In this document: positions 16,688 through 25,067 of the stretch, piece by piece | Numbering within the stretch: the first letter of the stretch is position 1 | Layout: each line of letters starts with the position of its first letter | Source: CAWDAQ01 sp963800325 | GTDB taxonomy: Bacteria; Actinomycetota; Actinomycetes; Actinomycetales; Dermatophilaceae | Assembly: GCA_963800325.1 (NCBI GenBank) | Contig: CAWDAQ010000005.1 | Coordinates: 372,001-436,000 of the forward strand | Direction: 5' to 3' | DNA: 64,000 bases | The notes under the pieces: generated by a model | What the model was told of the DNA's origin: nothing | The model's input: only the letters and a program-made list of their open reading frames with translations | Databases searched by the model: none | Translations under genes and position numbers: made by a program

Positions 16688-17878
16688 CTATGCGGGACTG
16701 CCCGCGTCATCGGCCGGGTCGGCCCGGTGCACCGCCTCGGCGGGGGCCGCCCCGGCGGGCGCGGTGTCGGGCCGGATGTCGATCCGCCAGCCCGTCAGCT
16801 TGGCCGCGAGCCGGGCGTTCTGGCCCTCCTTGCCGATCGCGAGGGAGAGCTGGTAGTCCGGCACGACGACCCGCGCCGCCCGGAGGGTCGGGTCGACGAT
16901 CTCGACCGAGACCACCCGCGAGGGGGAGAGCGCCGCGGCGATGAACTCGGCCGGGTCCTCGGAGTGGTCGACGATGTCGATCTTCTCCCCGTGCAGCTCG
17001 GCCATGACGGCCCGGACCCGCGAGCCCATCGGCCCGATGCACGCCCCCTTGGCGTTGAGCCCGGGCACGGTGGAGCGGACCGCGATCTTCGTCCGGTGCC
17101 CGGCCTCGCGGGCGAGGGCGGCGATCTGGACGCTGCCGTCGGCGATCTCGGGGACCTCGAGCGCGAACAGCTTGCGCACGAGGTTGGGGTGGGTGCGCGA
17201 CAGCCCGATCTGGGGGCCCTTGAAGCCCCGCTTGACGCTGACGACGTAGGAGCGGATCCGCTCGCCGTGGACGTACCGCTCGCCGGGGACCTGCTCGGCG
17301 AGCGGGAGGATCCCCTCGACGGCGCCGAAGTCGACGGTCACGTGCCGCGGGTTGGGGCTCTGCTGGATGACCCCGGCGACGATGTCGCCCTCGCGGCCCC
17401 GGAAGTCGCCGAGGATCTGCTCGTCCTCGAGGTCGCGCAGCCGCTGGACGATGACCTGCCGGGCGGTGGCGGCGGCGACCCGGCCGAAGCCGGTCGGGGT
17501 GTCGTCGAACTCCGGCCCGAGCTCGCGCCGGGGCCGCGGCGGGGCCGCCTCGGCCCGGTGGGCCTCGCCGTCCTCGCCCGTCGGCCCACCCGTCTGCTCG
17601 GCGGTGGGGGCGCTGGCCTCGCCGTCGGCGTCCACAGGGGGCACAGCAGCAGCGGGAGCCACGGGGGGCACGTCCGGCTCGGCGACCTCGACCTCCTCGC
17701 GCGCCCACACGACGACGTGGCCCGAGGTGCGGTCGAGCTCGACGCGGGCGTGCCGGTAGGACCCCTCGGTGCGGTGGTAGGCCACGAGCAGGGCCTGCTC
17801 GATGGCGGGAATGAGGATGTCGAGCGAGATGTCGCGCTCCCGCTCCAGAGCGCGCAGCGACGCGAGGTCGATGTCCAT
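16688..17878 (-). CDS. nusA: Transcription termination/antitermination factor NusA
   Basis: 396 residues. NusA binds RNA polymerase and controls pausing, termination and rRNA antitermination. The N-terminal polymerase-binding domain (residues 1-63 and 122-180) is interrupted by an Ala/Pro/Glu-rich insertion of about 58 residues (64-121). It rejoins at EFDDTPTGFGRVAAATARQ. The S1 domain follows (about 185-260), then two KH domains with IGPMGSRVRAV and AIGKEGQNARLAAKL motifs. No C-terminal acidic repeats are present, as usual in actinobacteria. The ATG lies one base after the rimP stop codon, so the two are coupled. Confidence 0.96.
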   Translation of the reverse strand: MDIDLASLRALERERDISLDILIPAIEQALLVAYHRTEGSYRHARVELDRTSGHVVVWAREEVEVAEPDVPPVAPAAAVPPVDADGEASAPTAEQTGGPTGEDGEAHRAEAAPPRPRRELGPEFDDTPTGFGRVAAATARQVIVQRLRDLEDEQILGDFRGREGDIVAGVIQQSPNPRHVTVDFGAVEGILPLAEQVPGERYVHGERIRSYVVSVKRGFKGPQIGLSRTHPNLVRKLFALEVPEIADGSVQIAALAREAGHRTKIAVRSTVPGLNAKGACIGPMGSRVRAVMAELHGEKIDIVDHSEDPAEFIAAALSPSRVVSVEIVDPTLRAARVVVPDYQLSLAIGKEGQNARLAAKLTGWRIDIRPDTAPAGAAPAEAVHRADPADDAGSPA

Positions 17879-17879
17879 G

Positions 17880-18458
17880 TCAGTCCTCCTCCGTCTCGGT
17901 CAACGCCTCGCCGTCGGCCGGGGTGCCCGGCGGTGAGAACTCGACCTCGACGGTGGCCCGGGAGACGGCCTCGAGCACGATCTCCCGCTCCGTCCCGGTC
18001 TCCCGCGCCCGGCGCGACCCTTTCGCGGGCTCGGCGGTGGGGGCGAGCACGACCGTCGTGGGCCCCACCCGGCGCAGTCGACCCGTGACGGTCTCCCCGC
18101 CGACGAGGGTCACCCTGAGCAGGCGGCCGACGTTGCGGCGGAAGTGCCGCGGCCGGGTGAGCGGCCGGTCCACTCCGGGTGAGGTGACCTCGAGGGTGTA
18201 GGGCTGCTCCCCCATGACGTCGGAGGCGTCGAGCGCGTCCCCGACGAGGCGGGTGGCGTCGGCGATCTCGTCGAGCCCGAGCGGGGGCACGGGGCTGGCG
18301 CCCTCCTCGCCCTCCCCCGGCTCGTCGACCTCGCGGTCGACGACGACCCGGGCGACGCGGCGGCGGCCGGCGGGGGTGACGGTGACGTCCTCGAGGACCA
18401 GGCCGGCCGGCCCCAGGACCGGCTCGAGGACCCGGGTCACGTCCTCAGTGCTCGTCAT
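17880..18458 (-). CDS. rimP: Ribosome maturation factor RimP
   Basis: 192 residues. RimP assists 30S subunit assembly. The N-terminal domain contains LEVTSPGVDRPLTRPRHF (about 97-114), which is the family signature. The C-terminal SH3-like domain is at VGRLLRVTLVGGETVTGRL. A short acidic loop is inserted after VVVDREVDEPG. The frame stays open upstream for another 2.3 kb, but that stretch is shadow sequence. ATG 18458 is selected because AGGAGGGACGAG precedes it. It is the first gene of the nusA-infB operon and is divergent from the DUF4439 gene. Confidence 0.94.
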   Translation of the reverse strand: MTSTEDVTRVLEPVLGPAGLVLEDVTVTPAGRRRVARVVVDREVDEPGEGEEGASPVPPLGLDEIADATRLVGDALDASDVMGEQPYTLEVTSPGVDRPLTRPRHFRRNVGRLLRVTLVGGETVTGRLRRVGPTTVVLAPTAEPAKGSRRARETGTEREIVLEAVSRATVEVEFSPPGTPADGEALTETEED

Positions 18459-18563
18459 CTCGTCCCTCCTGTGCAGTTGTCCGCGGTGAGCGCGGACTGG
18501 CCACTCTATCGGCGCCCACGGGTGGCCGCAGCGGGGGGAGGCGGCGCGTGCCATGATCACGGC

Positions 18564-19544
18564 ATGCCCGAGACGTCCGGTTCCGGGGTCCCGCGCCGGC
18601 TGGTCCTGCTCGGGGCGGGCGTCGGGGTCGGCGCGGGACTGCTCGCCGGCTGCGGGGTCCGGCTCGAGGACGACGCGCCGAACCTGCCCGGGCTGCCCCG
18701 CCGGGCCCCGCTGCCCGCCGAGAAGGCGCTGCTCGCGCTGCTGTCCGACACCCGCGGGCTGGCCCGGACGGCGGCCGCGGCCCCGGCCTCGGTCGCTCCC
18801 GCGGCCCGCCTCGCCCTGCTCCACGGTGAGCAGGCCCGGGTGCTCGCCGGGGCCCTGCGGGGCGGCGGCGTTCCCGCCGCCGACGTCCGCGCGGCGCGGC
18901 CCGCGGCCACCCCGACCGCCGCCTCGCCCGCGCGGGTGACCCGCGCCGACCTCGCCCGGGCCGAGGCCGCCGCACCCGGGCGAGGAGGGCCGCTGACCGC
19001 CCGCGTCGCGCCCGAGATGCTTCCGACCGTGCTCGCGCTGCTCGCCCAGCGCGCCACGGCGGCGGCCGAGCTGGGCGCGCCGGTCGCGTGGGCCGGGGTC
19101 GGCGCCGGCGCGCCGGGGGTCTCCGGCAGCTCCGAGGGCCCGGCGGTGGCCGCGGCCGCGACCCCGTTCGTCACCGCGACCCGCGCCGCGGTGTACGGCT
19201 TCGAGGTCGCCGCGGCACAGGCCTCCGGTGACCTGCGCCGGCGCGCACGGTCGGCGCTCGCCGCGCTGAAGGACCTCCTCGCCGACCAGGTGGCGCTCGC
19301 GGGGGACGCCGCACCCCCGGACCCGCTCGGCTGGTCGCTGCCGTTCCCGGTCACCGGTGACGTCTCGGCCCGCCGCCTCGCCCACCGGCTCGCGACGCGA
19401 CTGCCCGGGGCGTACGGAGCTCACCTGGCCGGGGTCGCGAGCGCCCGGCCGGCCACGACCGAGGTGACCCGGTGGCTCACCGCCGCCGAGCGGCTCTCGC
19501 TCGGGTGGGGCGGCACGCCGGCCCCGTTCCCCGGGCTCGGTTGA
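18564..19544 (+). CDS. DUF4439 ferritin-like lipoprotein
   Basis: 326 residues. The N-terminus has a twin-arginine-like and lipoprotein signal: PRRLVLLGAGVGVGAG then the lipobox LLAGC, so the protein is probably exported and lipid-anchored. The C-terminal domain (about 190-320) matches the DUF4439 ferritin-like helical bundle: long Ala-rich helices, AVYGFEVAAAQA and LKDLLADQVAL. The middle is an Ala/Pro-rich helix-forming stretch. CATGAT six bases before the ATG suggests a leaderless transcript. Its stop codon overlaps the candidate start of the kinase gene that follows (TTGA). Function unknown; metal binding is not evident from conserved Glu/His spacing. Confidence 0.8.
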   Translation: MPETSGSGVPRRLVLLGAGVGVGAGLLAGCGVRLEDDAPNLPGLPRRAPLPAEKALLALLSDTRGLARTAAAAPASVAPAARLALLHGEQARVLAGALRGGGVPAADVRAARPAATPTAASPARVTRADLARAEAAAPGRGGPLTARVAPEMLPTVLALLAQRATAAAELGAPVAWAGVGAGAPGVSGSSEGPAVAAAATPFVTATRAAVYGFEVAAAQASGDLRRRARSALAALKDLLADQVALAGDAAPPDPLGWSLPFPVTGDVSARRLAHRLATRLPGAYGAHLAGVASARPATTEVTRWLTAAERLSLGWGGTPAPFPGLG

Positions 19545-20506
19545 GCGTGCGGGTCGAGGAGGCCGCCGCACTGGTCCCGGAGGCGTTCGCCGCCTCGCTC
19601 GCCCGTCGGCCGGCGGACGGCGGGCCGAGCGGCGCGGACTGGCTCGCCGCGCTGCCGGGGACGATCTGCTCCCTGCTCGCCGACTGGGGGCTCGAGGTGA
19701 CCGGACCGGCCATGACCGGGTGGACCGCGATCGTGCTCCCGGTCCGCGCCGGGGCCCGGCGCCACGTCCTGAAGGTGGTCTGGCCCCACCCGGAGGCGCG
19801 GCACGAGCACCTCGCCCTGCGCCGCTGGGCGGGTGACGGCGCGGTCGCGCTCGCCGCGGCCGACCCCGCCCGGGGCGGGCTGCTGCTCGAGCCGCTCGAC
19901 CCGGGCGGCGACCTGACGCCGCTGTGGGACGAGGAGGCGTGCGAGGTGGCCGGCGGGCTCCTCCGTCGGCTCCACGTCCCGGCCCTACCGCAGCTGCCGA
20001 CGCTCTCGGGGTGGGCCCGGCGCCAGCTCGCGCGGGTCGAGCCGGCAACGGACGTCGGGGACGGCGGGCGCGCGGCTCGCCGGAGCGGGGCGGAGGGGCT
20101 GCCGCCGCGGATGGTCGCCCGGGCGGCGGCGCTCGCGGCCGGTCTCGCCGCGGAGCCCGACTGCGACGCGACCCTGCTCCACACCGACCTCCACTACGGC
20201 AACGTCCTGCGCGGGTCGCGGGAGCCGTGGCTGGCGATCGACCCCAAGCCCGTGGCCGGGCACCCCGGCTTCGAGGTGGCGCCCCTGCTGTGGAACCGGT
20301 CCGAGGAGCTCGGTACCGGGGCGGCGCTGCGCTACCTCGTGCGGCGACGGGTCGAGGTCGTGTGCGCGGCGATGGGAGTGGCCGAGGAGGCCGCCCGGCA
20401 GTGGGCCCTCGTGCGCGAGTGGGCCGAGGCGATGGACGCGGTTGCCCGGGGGGACGCCGCCCGGGTGACGCTCGCGGTCGCGCTGAGCAAGGCGCTCGAC
20501 GAGTGA
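19541..20506 (+). CDS. Aminoglycoside/hydroxyurea-type phosphotransferase (APH(6)-like)
   Basis: About 321 residues, kinase-fold phosphotransferase resembling the streptomycin 6-kinase/hydroxyurea kinase family (Pfam APH_6_hur). The catalytic loop is LLHTDLHYGNVL (about 211-222), with Asp as base and Asn as metal ligand. The metal-binding segment AIDPKPVAGHPGFEVAPLL (about 232-250) is the family signature. The natural substrate is unknown; chromosomal members often act on small hydroxyl compounds and need not give drug resistance. The start is probably TTG 19541, overlapping the DUF4439 stop, or GTG 19547. Coupling to the DUF4439 gene suggests co-expression. Confidence 0.82.
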   Translation: MSVRVEEAAALVPEAFAASLARRPADGGPSGADWLAALPGTICSLLADWGLEVTGPAMTGWTAIVLPVRAGARRHVLKVVWPHPEARHEHLALRRWAGDGAVALAAADPARGGLLLEPLDPGGDLTPLWDEEACEVAGGLLRRLHVPALPQLPTLSGWARRQLARVEPATDVGDGGRAARRSGAEGLPPRMVARAAALAAGLAAEPDCDATLLHTDLHYGNVLRGSREPWLAIDPKPVAGHPGFEVAPLLWNRSEELGTGAALRYLVRRRVEVVCAAMGVAEEAARQWALVREWAEAMDAVARGDAARVTLAVALSKALDE

Positions 20507-20513
20507 CGGGCCC

Positions 20514-20537
20514 CGCGGGCGTGGCGCCGCGCCCGCG
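20514..20537. terminator. Hairpin between convergent genes
   Basis: An 8-bp stem (CGCGGGCG with its complement at 20530-20537) lies between the kinase gene and the oppositely oriented FAD oxidoreductase. It is followed by two near-identical 18-base direct repeats (20535-20552 and 20555-20572, one mismatch); the second runs into the oxidoreductase stop codon. Confidence 0.45.
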
Positions 20538-20563
20538 CGCGGCTCGGACGGGCGGCGCGCGGC

Positions 20564-21826
20564 TCAGACGGGGTCGGGGGCGACGCCCGCCCTGAGGTCG
20601 GCGAGGACGGCCCGGGCCGCCCGCCGTCCCGAGACCAGCGCCCCCTGGATGGACGCGGTGTCCCGGTGGTCCCCGGCGACGTACACCCCACTGCCCAGCC
20701 GGACCGGCCGGCGGGCCTCGAGCGGAGGCGGCTGCACGGGCAGCGCGCGCTCGACGTCGTGCCGGGTCACGACCTCCCACCGGTCGGTCGGCACGCCGTA
20801 GAGCGCAGCGAGGTGGGATCGGACCTCACCCTCCCCCGCCGGCGTGGGCAGCAGGGTCGTGGCCTGGACGAGGGTGGCCCCGGGCGGGGCGAGGCTCGGC
20901 ACCGCGCGGCTCATCACTGCGGCGTTGACGACCGGCCCGCCCGCGGCGTCGACGAGCAGGAGGCGGCCGGGCTCCGGGGCCTGCGGCGCCCGGAACCACC
21001 ACGTCCGCAGGCCCTTCATGCCCGCGGCACCGACGTCGGCGCGCCCGGTGAGCTCGCGGGCGGCGACGGCGTCGGTGGCGACGACGACCGCCCGGGCCCG
21101 GTGCCGGAGCCCGGCGGCGACCGCGCCGCCGGGAGCGAGGGCCTCGACGGGGCGTCCCAGGGCGACCGGCCGTCGCAGCCCGGCCGCGAGCTGGGCGGGC
21201 AGCGCCGCCATGCCGCCGGCGGGGACCCCGGGGGTGCCGCGGAGGAAGGAGCGCACGAGGAGCCGGACGAAGGTGGCCGACGTGGCGCCGGTGTCGTCGG
21301 CGAGGGTGCCGGTGAGGAACCGGTCGAGGACCTCGTGGCGCAAGGCGCCGGTCGCGCCCGCGGCGTCGAGGGACTCGGCGAGGGTGCTGTCCTCCCGGCT
21401 CAGGAGCCGGCTCACCGAGCCGAGCGCGGGGGCCGCCCAGCGCGCGAGCGCGACGAGCTCGCGGGGGTCGAGGTACCCGCTGCGCAGGGTCGCCGGGATC
21501 CGGCGCGGCGCGCGCAGCGGGTCCGCCACGACCGCGAGCCGGTCCCCGCGACGGACCGCGACGCCGGCCTCGAACACCCCGAGGTCGAGGGCGGTCACGT
21601 CGACGAGGCGGCGGACCGCGGGGTAGGCGGGGTTGAGCAGCTGGAAGCCCCGGTCGCACCGGAACCCGTCGACGACGTCGGTGCGCACCCGGCCACCGAC
21701 CCCGTCGGAGGCCTCGAGCACCGTGACGTCGAGCCCGGCGGCCTCGCACGTGCGGGCGCAGGCGAGGCCGGCGAGCCCGGCGCCGACGACGAGGACGTCG
21801 CTCTCCGGGGGCGGACCGGGGCTCAC
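20564..21826 (-). CDS. FAD-dependent oxidoreductase, amine oxidase/phytoene desaturase-like
   Basis: About 420 residues. The N-terminal dinucleotide fold is VLVVGAGLAGLACARTCEAAG-like (Gly pattern near residues 12-20), followed by the GVGGRVRTDVVDGFRCDRGF loop of the amine oxidase/phytoene desaturase superfamily. The C-terminal FAD-binding end is VYVAGDHRDTASIQGALVSG. Substrate unknown: no carotenoid genes are nearby. The start is GTG 21826, with the Rossmann strand a few residues in. It is divergent from the DUF6458 gene. Confidence 0.85.
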   Translation of the reverse strand: MSPGPPPESDVLVVGAGLAGLACARTCEAAGLDVTVLEASDGVGGRVRTDVVDGFRCDRGFQLLNPAYPAVRRLVDVTALDLGVFEAGVAVRRGDRLAVVADPLRAPRRIPATLRSGYLDPRELVALARWAAPALGSVSRLLSREDSTLAESLDAAGATGALRHEVLDRFLTGTLADDTGATSATFVRLLVRSFLRGTPGVPAGGMAALPAQLAAGLRRPVALGRPVEALAPGGAVAAGLRHRARAVVVATDAVAARELTGRADVGAAGMKGLRTWWFRAPQAPEPGRLLLVDAAGGPVVNAAVMSRAVPSLAPPGATLVQATTLLPTPAGEGEVRSHLAALYGVPTDRWEVVTRHDVERALPVQPPPLEARRPVRLGSGVYVAGDHRDTASIQGALVSGRRAARAVLADLRAGVAPDPV

Positions 21827-22008
21827 GGCGCCCCGACCGGAGCGTGGGGCGGCGGCTCGGGGGCGCCGACGGTGGTGGGGGTCATGCCCCCACGGTGCCA
21901 CGGCCCACCGACGCGCCCCCGCGCCGACGGCCCGGGGGCCGCGTAGGCTGGGCCGGCAGGCGGGAGGCGCTCCCGCCCGCGGACCGCACGAGAGGCAGGA
22001 GGACCACC
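21827..22008. other. Divergent intergenic region
   Basis: 182 bases separating the FAD oxidoreductase and the DUF6458 gene. A candidate plus-strand -10, TAGGCT, lies near 21944-21949, with the AGGAGG ribosome site of the next gene at its right end. I see no inverted repeat of note. Confidence 0.5.
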
Positions 22009-22251
22009 GTGGGAGGCGGCATCGCACTCGCCGTGCTCGGCGCGATCCTCACCTTCGCCGTGCGGGCCGACGTCCCCGGCGTCGACCTGCACGTCGTCGG
22101 GATCATCTTCATGGTCGCCGGTGGCGGCATCATCGCCTGGTCCCGGCGCAGCACCCGGCACGAGCACGTCGTCACCGAGGTCGAGGAGCCGACGAACCCG
22201 CACGCGCGGCCGCACACCGTCCGCCGGGTCGTGCGCGACACCGACGACTGA
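22009..22251 (+). CDS. DUF6458 small membrane protein
   Basis: 80 residues. Two hydrophobic helices (about 3-20 and 29-47) are joined by the DVPGVDLHVVG segment that is typical of the DUF6458 family: an A-ILTFAV helix, a short polar loop, then a VGIIFMVAGGGIIAW helix. The tail is charged (REHVVTEVEE-type residues) and probably cytoplasmic. GTG 22009 is preceded by AGGAGG at seven bases. Function unknown; the family is common in actinobacteria. Confidence 0.8.
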   Translation: MGGGIALAVLGAILTFAVRADVPGVDLHVVGIIFMVAGGGIIAWSRRSTRHEHVVTEVEEPTNPHARPHTVRRVVRDTDD

Positions 22252-22344
22252 TCCGGCTCGTCCGGCTCGTCCGGGTGCTCCGGTGCCGACGGTCTTCGCA
22301 CGCCCCCCTCGCCGGGAGTCGGTCCCGTGGGGGACAGTGGGCAG

Positions 22345-24333
22345 ATGCCCAACCGCCTGGCCGCCTCGACGTCCCCCTACCTGCTGCAGCACCAGCACAA
22401 CCCGGTCGACTGGTGGGAGTGGACCCCGGAGGCGTTCGCCGAGGCCCGCCGCCGGGACGTGCCGGTCCTGCTCTCGGTCGGGTACGCGGCGTGCCACTGG
22501 TGCCACGTCATGGCCCACGAGTCCTTCGAGGACGACGAGGTCGCCCGCGCCCTCGCCGACGGCTTCGTCGCGGTCAAGGTCGACCGGGAGGAGCGTCCGG
22601 ACGTCGACGCCGCCTACATGAGCGCGACGACGGCGCTCACGGGGCAGGGTGGGTGGCCGATGACCGTCCTGCTCACCCCGGACGGTGACCCGTTCTGGGC
22701 GGGGACCTACCTTCCCCGGGCGCAGCTCCTCCGCCTCCTCGAGGCCGTCGCCGAGGCGTGGGGCACCCGGCGCGAGGACGTCCTCGCCTCCGGCGCGCAC
22801 ATCTCCTCCAGGCTGCGGGAGGCGACCGCCGCCCCCCAGGCCCACCCGTACGACGACGCCCTCCTGGACTCCGCGGCTGCGCGGCTGCGCGCCGACCACG
22901 ACGACGCGCGGGGCGGGTTCGGGCGCGCGCCGAAGTTCCCGCCGTCGATGGTCCTCGAGTTCCTCCTGCGCCACCACGCCCGCACCGGCGACCCGGACGC
23001 GCTCGCCATGGTGGACGCGACGTGCGAGGCGATGGCGCGCGGCGGGATCTACGACCAGCTCGCGGGCGGGTTCGCCCGGTACTCGGTCGACGCGGGGTGG
23101 GTGGTGCCCCACTTCGAGAAGATGCTCTACGACAACGCCCAGCTGCTGCGCGTGTACGCGCACTGGTGGCGGGCGACCGGCTCCCCGCTCGCCGAGCGGG
23201 TCACCCGGGAGACGGCGCAGTTCCTCCTCACCGGGCTCGCGACCGAGGAAGGCGCCTTCGCCTCCTCGCTCGACGCGGACACCGTGGTCGACGGCCGCTC
23301 CGTGGAGGGGCTGACCGCGACGTGGACCCCCGGGCAGCTCGTCGAGGTCCTCGGGGACGAGGACGGGGCCGCCGCCGCGGAGCTGCTCGGGGTCACCCGG
23401 GCCGGCACGTTCGAGCGGGGCGCCTCGACGCTCCGGCTGCCCGCCGACCCCGACGACCCGGACTGGTGGGCCCGGGTGCGCGAGCGGCTGTCGGCGGCGC
23501 GGGCGTCCCGGCCGCAGCCGGGCCGCGACGACAAGGTGCTCGCCTCGTGGAACGGCCTCGCGGTGGCGGCCCTGGCCGACGCCGGCGCCCTGCTCGGGGA
23601 GCCGGGCTGGGTCGAGGCGGCCCGCGCCTGCGCCCGGTTCCTGCTGGAGGTCCACGTCGTCGGCGGCCGGCTGCGCCGGACCTCCCGGGGTGGGGTCGTC
23701 GGCACCGCGGCGGGCGTGGCCGACGACCACGGCAACCTCGCCGAGGGGCTGCTCGCCCTCCACTGCGCGACCGGCGAGGCGACGTGGCTCGCCGCGGCCG
23801 AGGACCTCCTCGCGTCCGCGCTGGAGCACTTCTCCGCCGAGGACGGCGGGTTCCACGACACCGCCGACGACGCGGAGGCGCTGTTCACCCGGCCCCGGTC
23901 CCAGGGCGACAACGCCGAGCCGGGCGGCGCCAGCGCGCTCGCCGGGGCGCTGGTCACCGCCGCGGCCCTGACCGGGTCCGGAAAGCAGCGCGCGGCGGGC
24001 GAGCAGGCGCTGGCGAGCACCGGGGCGATCGCGTCCCGCGAGCCGCGCTTCGCCGGCTGGGCGCTCGCCGTGGCCGAGGCCGTCCGGGCCGGTCCGCTCC
24101 AGGTGGCGGTCGCCGGCTCCGGTCCCCGCGCGGACGCGCTGGTGCGCACCGCCCGGGCGTCGACCTCGCCCGGGCTCGTCGTCGTCGCCGGGGACCCGGA
24201 CACCCCCGGGGTGCCCCTGCTCGCCGACCGCCCGCTGCGCGGAGGCGGCCCGGCCGCCTACGTCTGCCGCGGCTTCGTCTGCGACGCCCCGGTCACGACA
24301 CCCGACGAGCTCGCCGCACGGCTCGGCGCCTGA
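22345..24333 (+). CDS. DUF255 thioredoxin-domain protein (YyaL/SSP411 family)
   Basis: About 662 residues. The N-terminal thioredoxin-fold domain has family sequence SPYLLQHQHNPVDWWEW and the redox motif CHWC (about residues 50-53). It is followed by an (alpha/alpha)6 barrel-like C-terminal region with ARAPKFPPS-type and WVVPHFEKMLYDNAQLL signatures, and DKVLASWNGLAVAALADAG further on. Bacterial YyaL-type proteins have no settled function; links to sugar epimerase-like folds are known from the family. The start is ATG 22345; a GTG 18 bases upstream is possible. No neighbour suggests a pathway. Confidence 0.92.
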   Translation: MPNRLAASTSPYLLQHQHNPVDWWEWTPEAFAEARRRDVPVLLSVGYAACHWCHVMAHESFEDDEVARALADGFVAVKVDREERPDVDAAYMSATTALTGQGGWPMTVLLTPDGDPFWAGTYLPRAQLLRLLEAVAEAWGTRREDVLASGAHISSRLREATAAPQAHPYDDALLDSAAARLRADHDDARGGFGRAPKFPPSMVLEFLLRHHARTGDPDALAMVDATCEAMARGGIYDQLAGGFARYSVDAGWVVPHFEKMLYDNAQLLRVYAHWWRATGSPLAERVTRETAQFLLTGLATEEGAFASSLDADTVVDGRSVEGLTATWTPGQLVEVLGDEDGAAAAELLGVTRAGTFERGASTLRLPADPDDPDWWARVRERLSAARASRPQPGRDDKVLASWNGLAVAALADAGALLGEPGWVEAARACARFLLEVHVVGGRLRRTSRGGVVGTAAGVADDHGNLAEGLLALHCATGEATWLAAAEDLLASALEHFSAEDGGFHDTADDAEALFTRPRSQGDNAEPGGASALAGALVTAAALTGSGKQRAAGEQALASTGAIASREPRFAGWALAVAEAVRAGPLQVAVAGSGPRADALVRTARASTSPGLVVVAGDPDTPGVPLLADRPLRGGGPAAYVCRGFVCDAPVTTPDELAARLGA

Positions 24334-24348
24334 GCGCCGCCGGCCGGC

Positions 24349-24969
24349 TCAGGCGGCCCGGACGTCGTCGGCGAGCGAGGCGAGCTCGTCGGCGTCCCAG
24401 CCGTCCTCGACGCCGTCGCAGCGCAGGAGGTACTCGGCGACGCCGTCGGGACCGAGCCCGTGGGTGGTGCGCAGGCCGCGGGCGATCATCGTCAGGTAGG
24501 CCCGGGACGGTGGGTTGGGCTCGACCCGCTCCGGCTCCGGCGCGGTGAAGGTGAGGACGGGGACCTCGTCGAGCTCTCCGACGAGGTGGAGGGTCTCGTA
24601 GCGTCCGGGACCGACGCTGTGCCGGCCGCTCGCGAGCACCTCGGCGAGGTCGAGGTCCTCGTCGGGGTGGCGGTGCATCTCCTGGGCGGCGACGTCGGCG
24701 AACTGGCCCTCGGTGATGAGGTAGGCCCGCGCGAGCGCCCGGTCGGCGGCCCCGGCGTCGAGGAACGCGACGCCGCCGCCCCACGTCGGGGACTCCCAGC
24801 CGAACCGCACCCTCCCGGGCAGGGTGACCGCCCGCTCGGACACGGGCGGGGTCGCGTCCCGCGCGCCGGGACAGGACCGGCTCGCTCCCTCGGGGCGTCC
24901 GCCGCCGAGGTAGCAGGCGAAGCGCTCCGGGGCGAGGTTGGATCCGTAGCTCGCATACCAGAGGTGCAT
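24349..24969 (-). CDS. Gamma-glutamylcyclotransferase-like (GGCT fold) protein
   Basis: 206 residues. The N-terminal YASYGSNL motif (residues 5-12) matches the substrate-binding loop of GGCT-fold proteins. The stretch FGWESPTWGGGVAFLD (about 75-90) fits a conserved actinobacterial family of unknown function. A C-terminal region with PSRAYLTMIARGLR is conserved by eye but not assigned. The catalytic Glu of true GGCT enzymes cannot be assigned with certainty, so enzymatic activity is unproven. ATG 24969 starts the family sequence directly. It follows the TauE/SafE gene on the same strand after about 100 bases. Confidence 0.7.
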   Translation of the reverse strand: MHLWYASYGSNLAPERFACYLGGGRPEGASRSCPGARDATPPVSERAVTLPGRVRFGWESPTWGGGVAFLDAGAADRALARAYLITEGQFADVAAQEMHRHPDEDLDLAEVLASGRHSVGPGRYETLHLVGELDEVPVLTFTAPEPERVEPNPPSRAYLTMIARGLRTTHGLGPDGVAEYLLRCDGVEDGWDADELASLADDVRAA

Positions 24970-25009
24970 CTCCCCCACCCTCCCACGACGCCGGGCCGGC
25001 GCCCGAAAG

Positions 25010-25025
25010 CCCCTGCTCAGAGGGG
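25010..25025. terminator. Short hairpin after the TauE/SafE gene
   Basis: CCCCT-gctcag-AGGGG, a 5-bp stem with a six-base loop, lies 43 bases past the permease stop and 41 bases ahead of the GGCT-like start. It is weak and could be chance. Confidence 0.25.
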
Positions 25026-25067
25026 TGATGGTGTGCTCCGTCGTGGCGGGCGGAATCGGCGACCGGC

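Noticed and set aside
19541..20506. Acquired antibiotic-resistance gene
   Set aside because: No transposon, integron or change in base composition flanks it. It is coupled to a chromosomal lipoprotein gene.
18459..20780. 770-codon upstream extension of rimP
   Set aside because: A ribosome-binding site and family start lie at 18458; the extension is antisense to two good genes.
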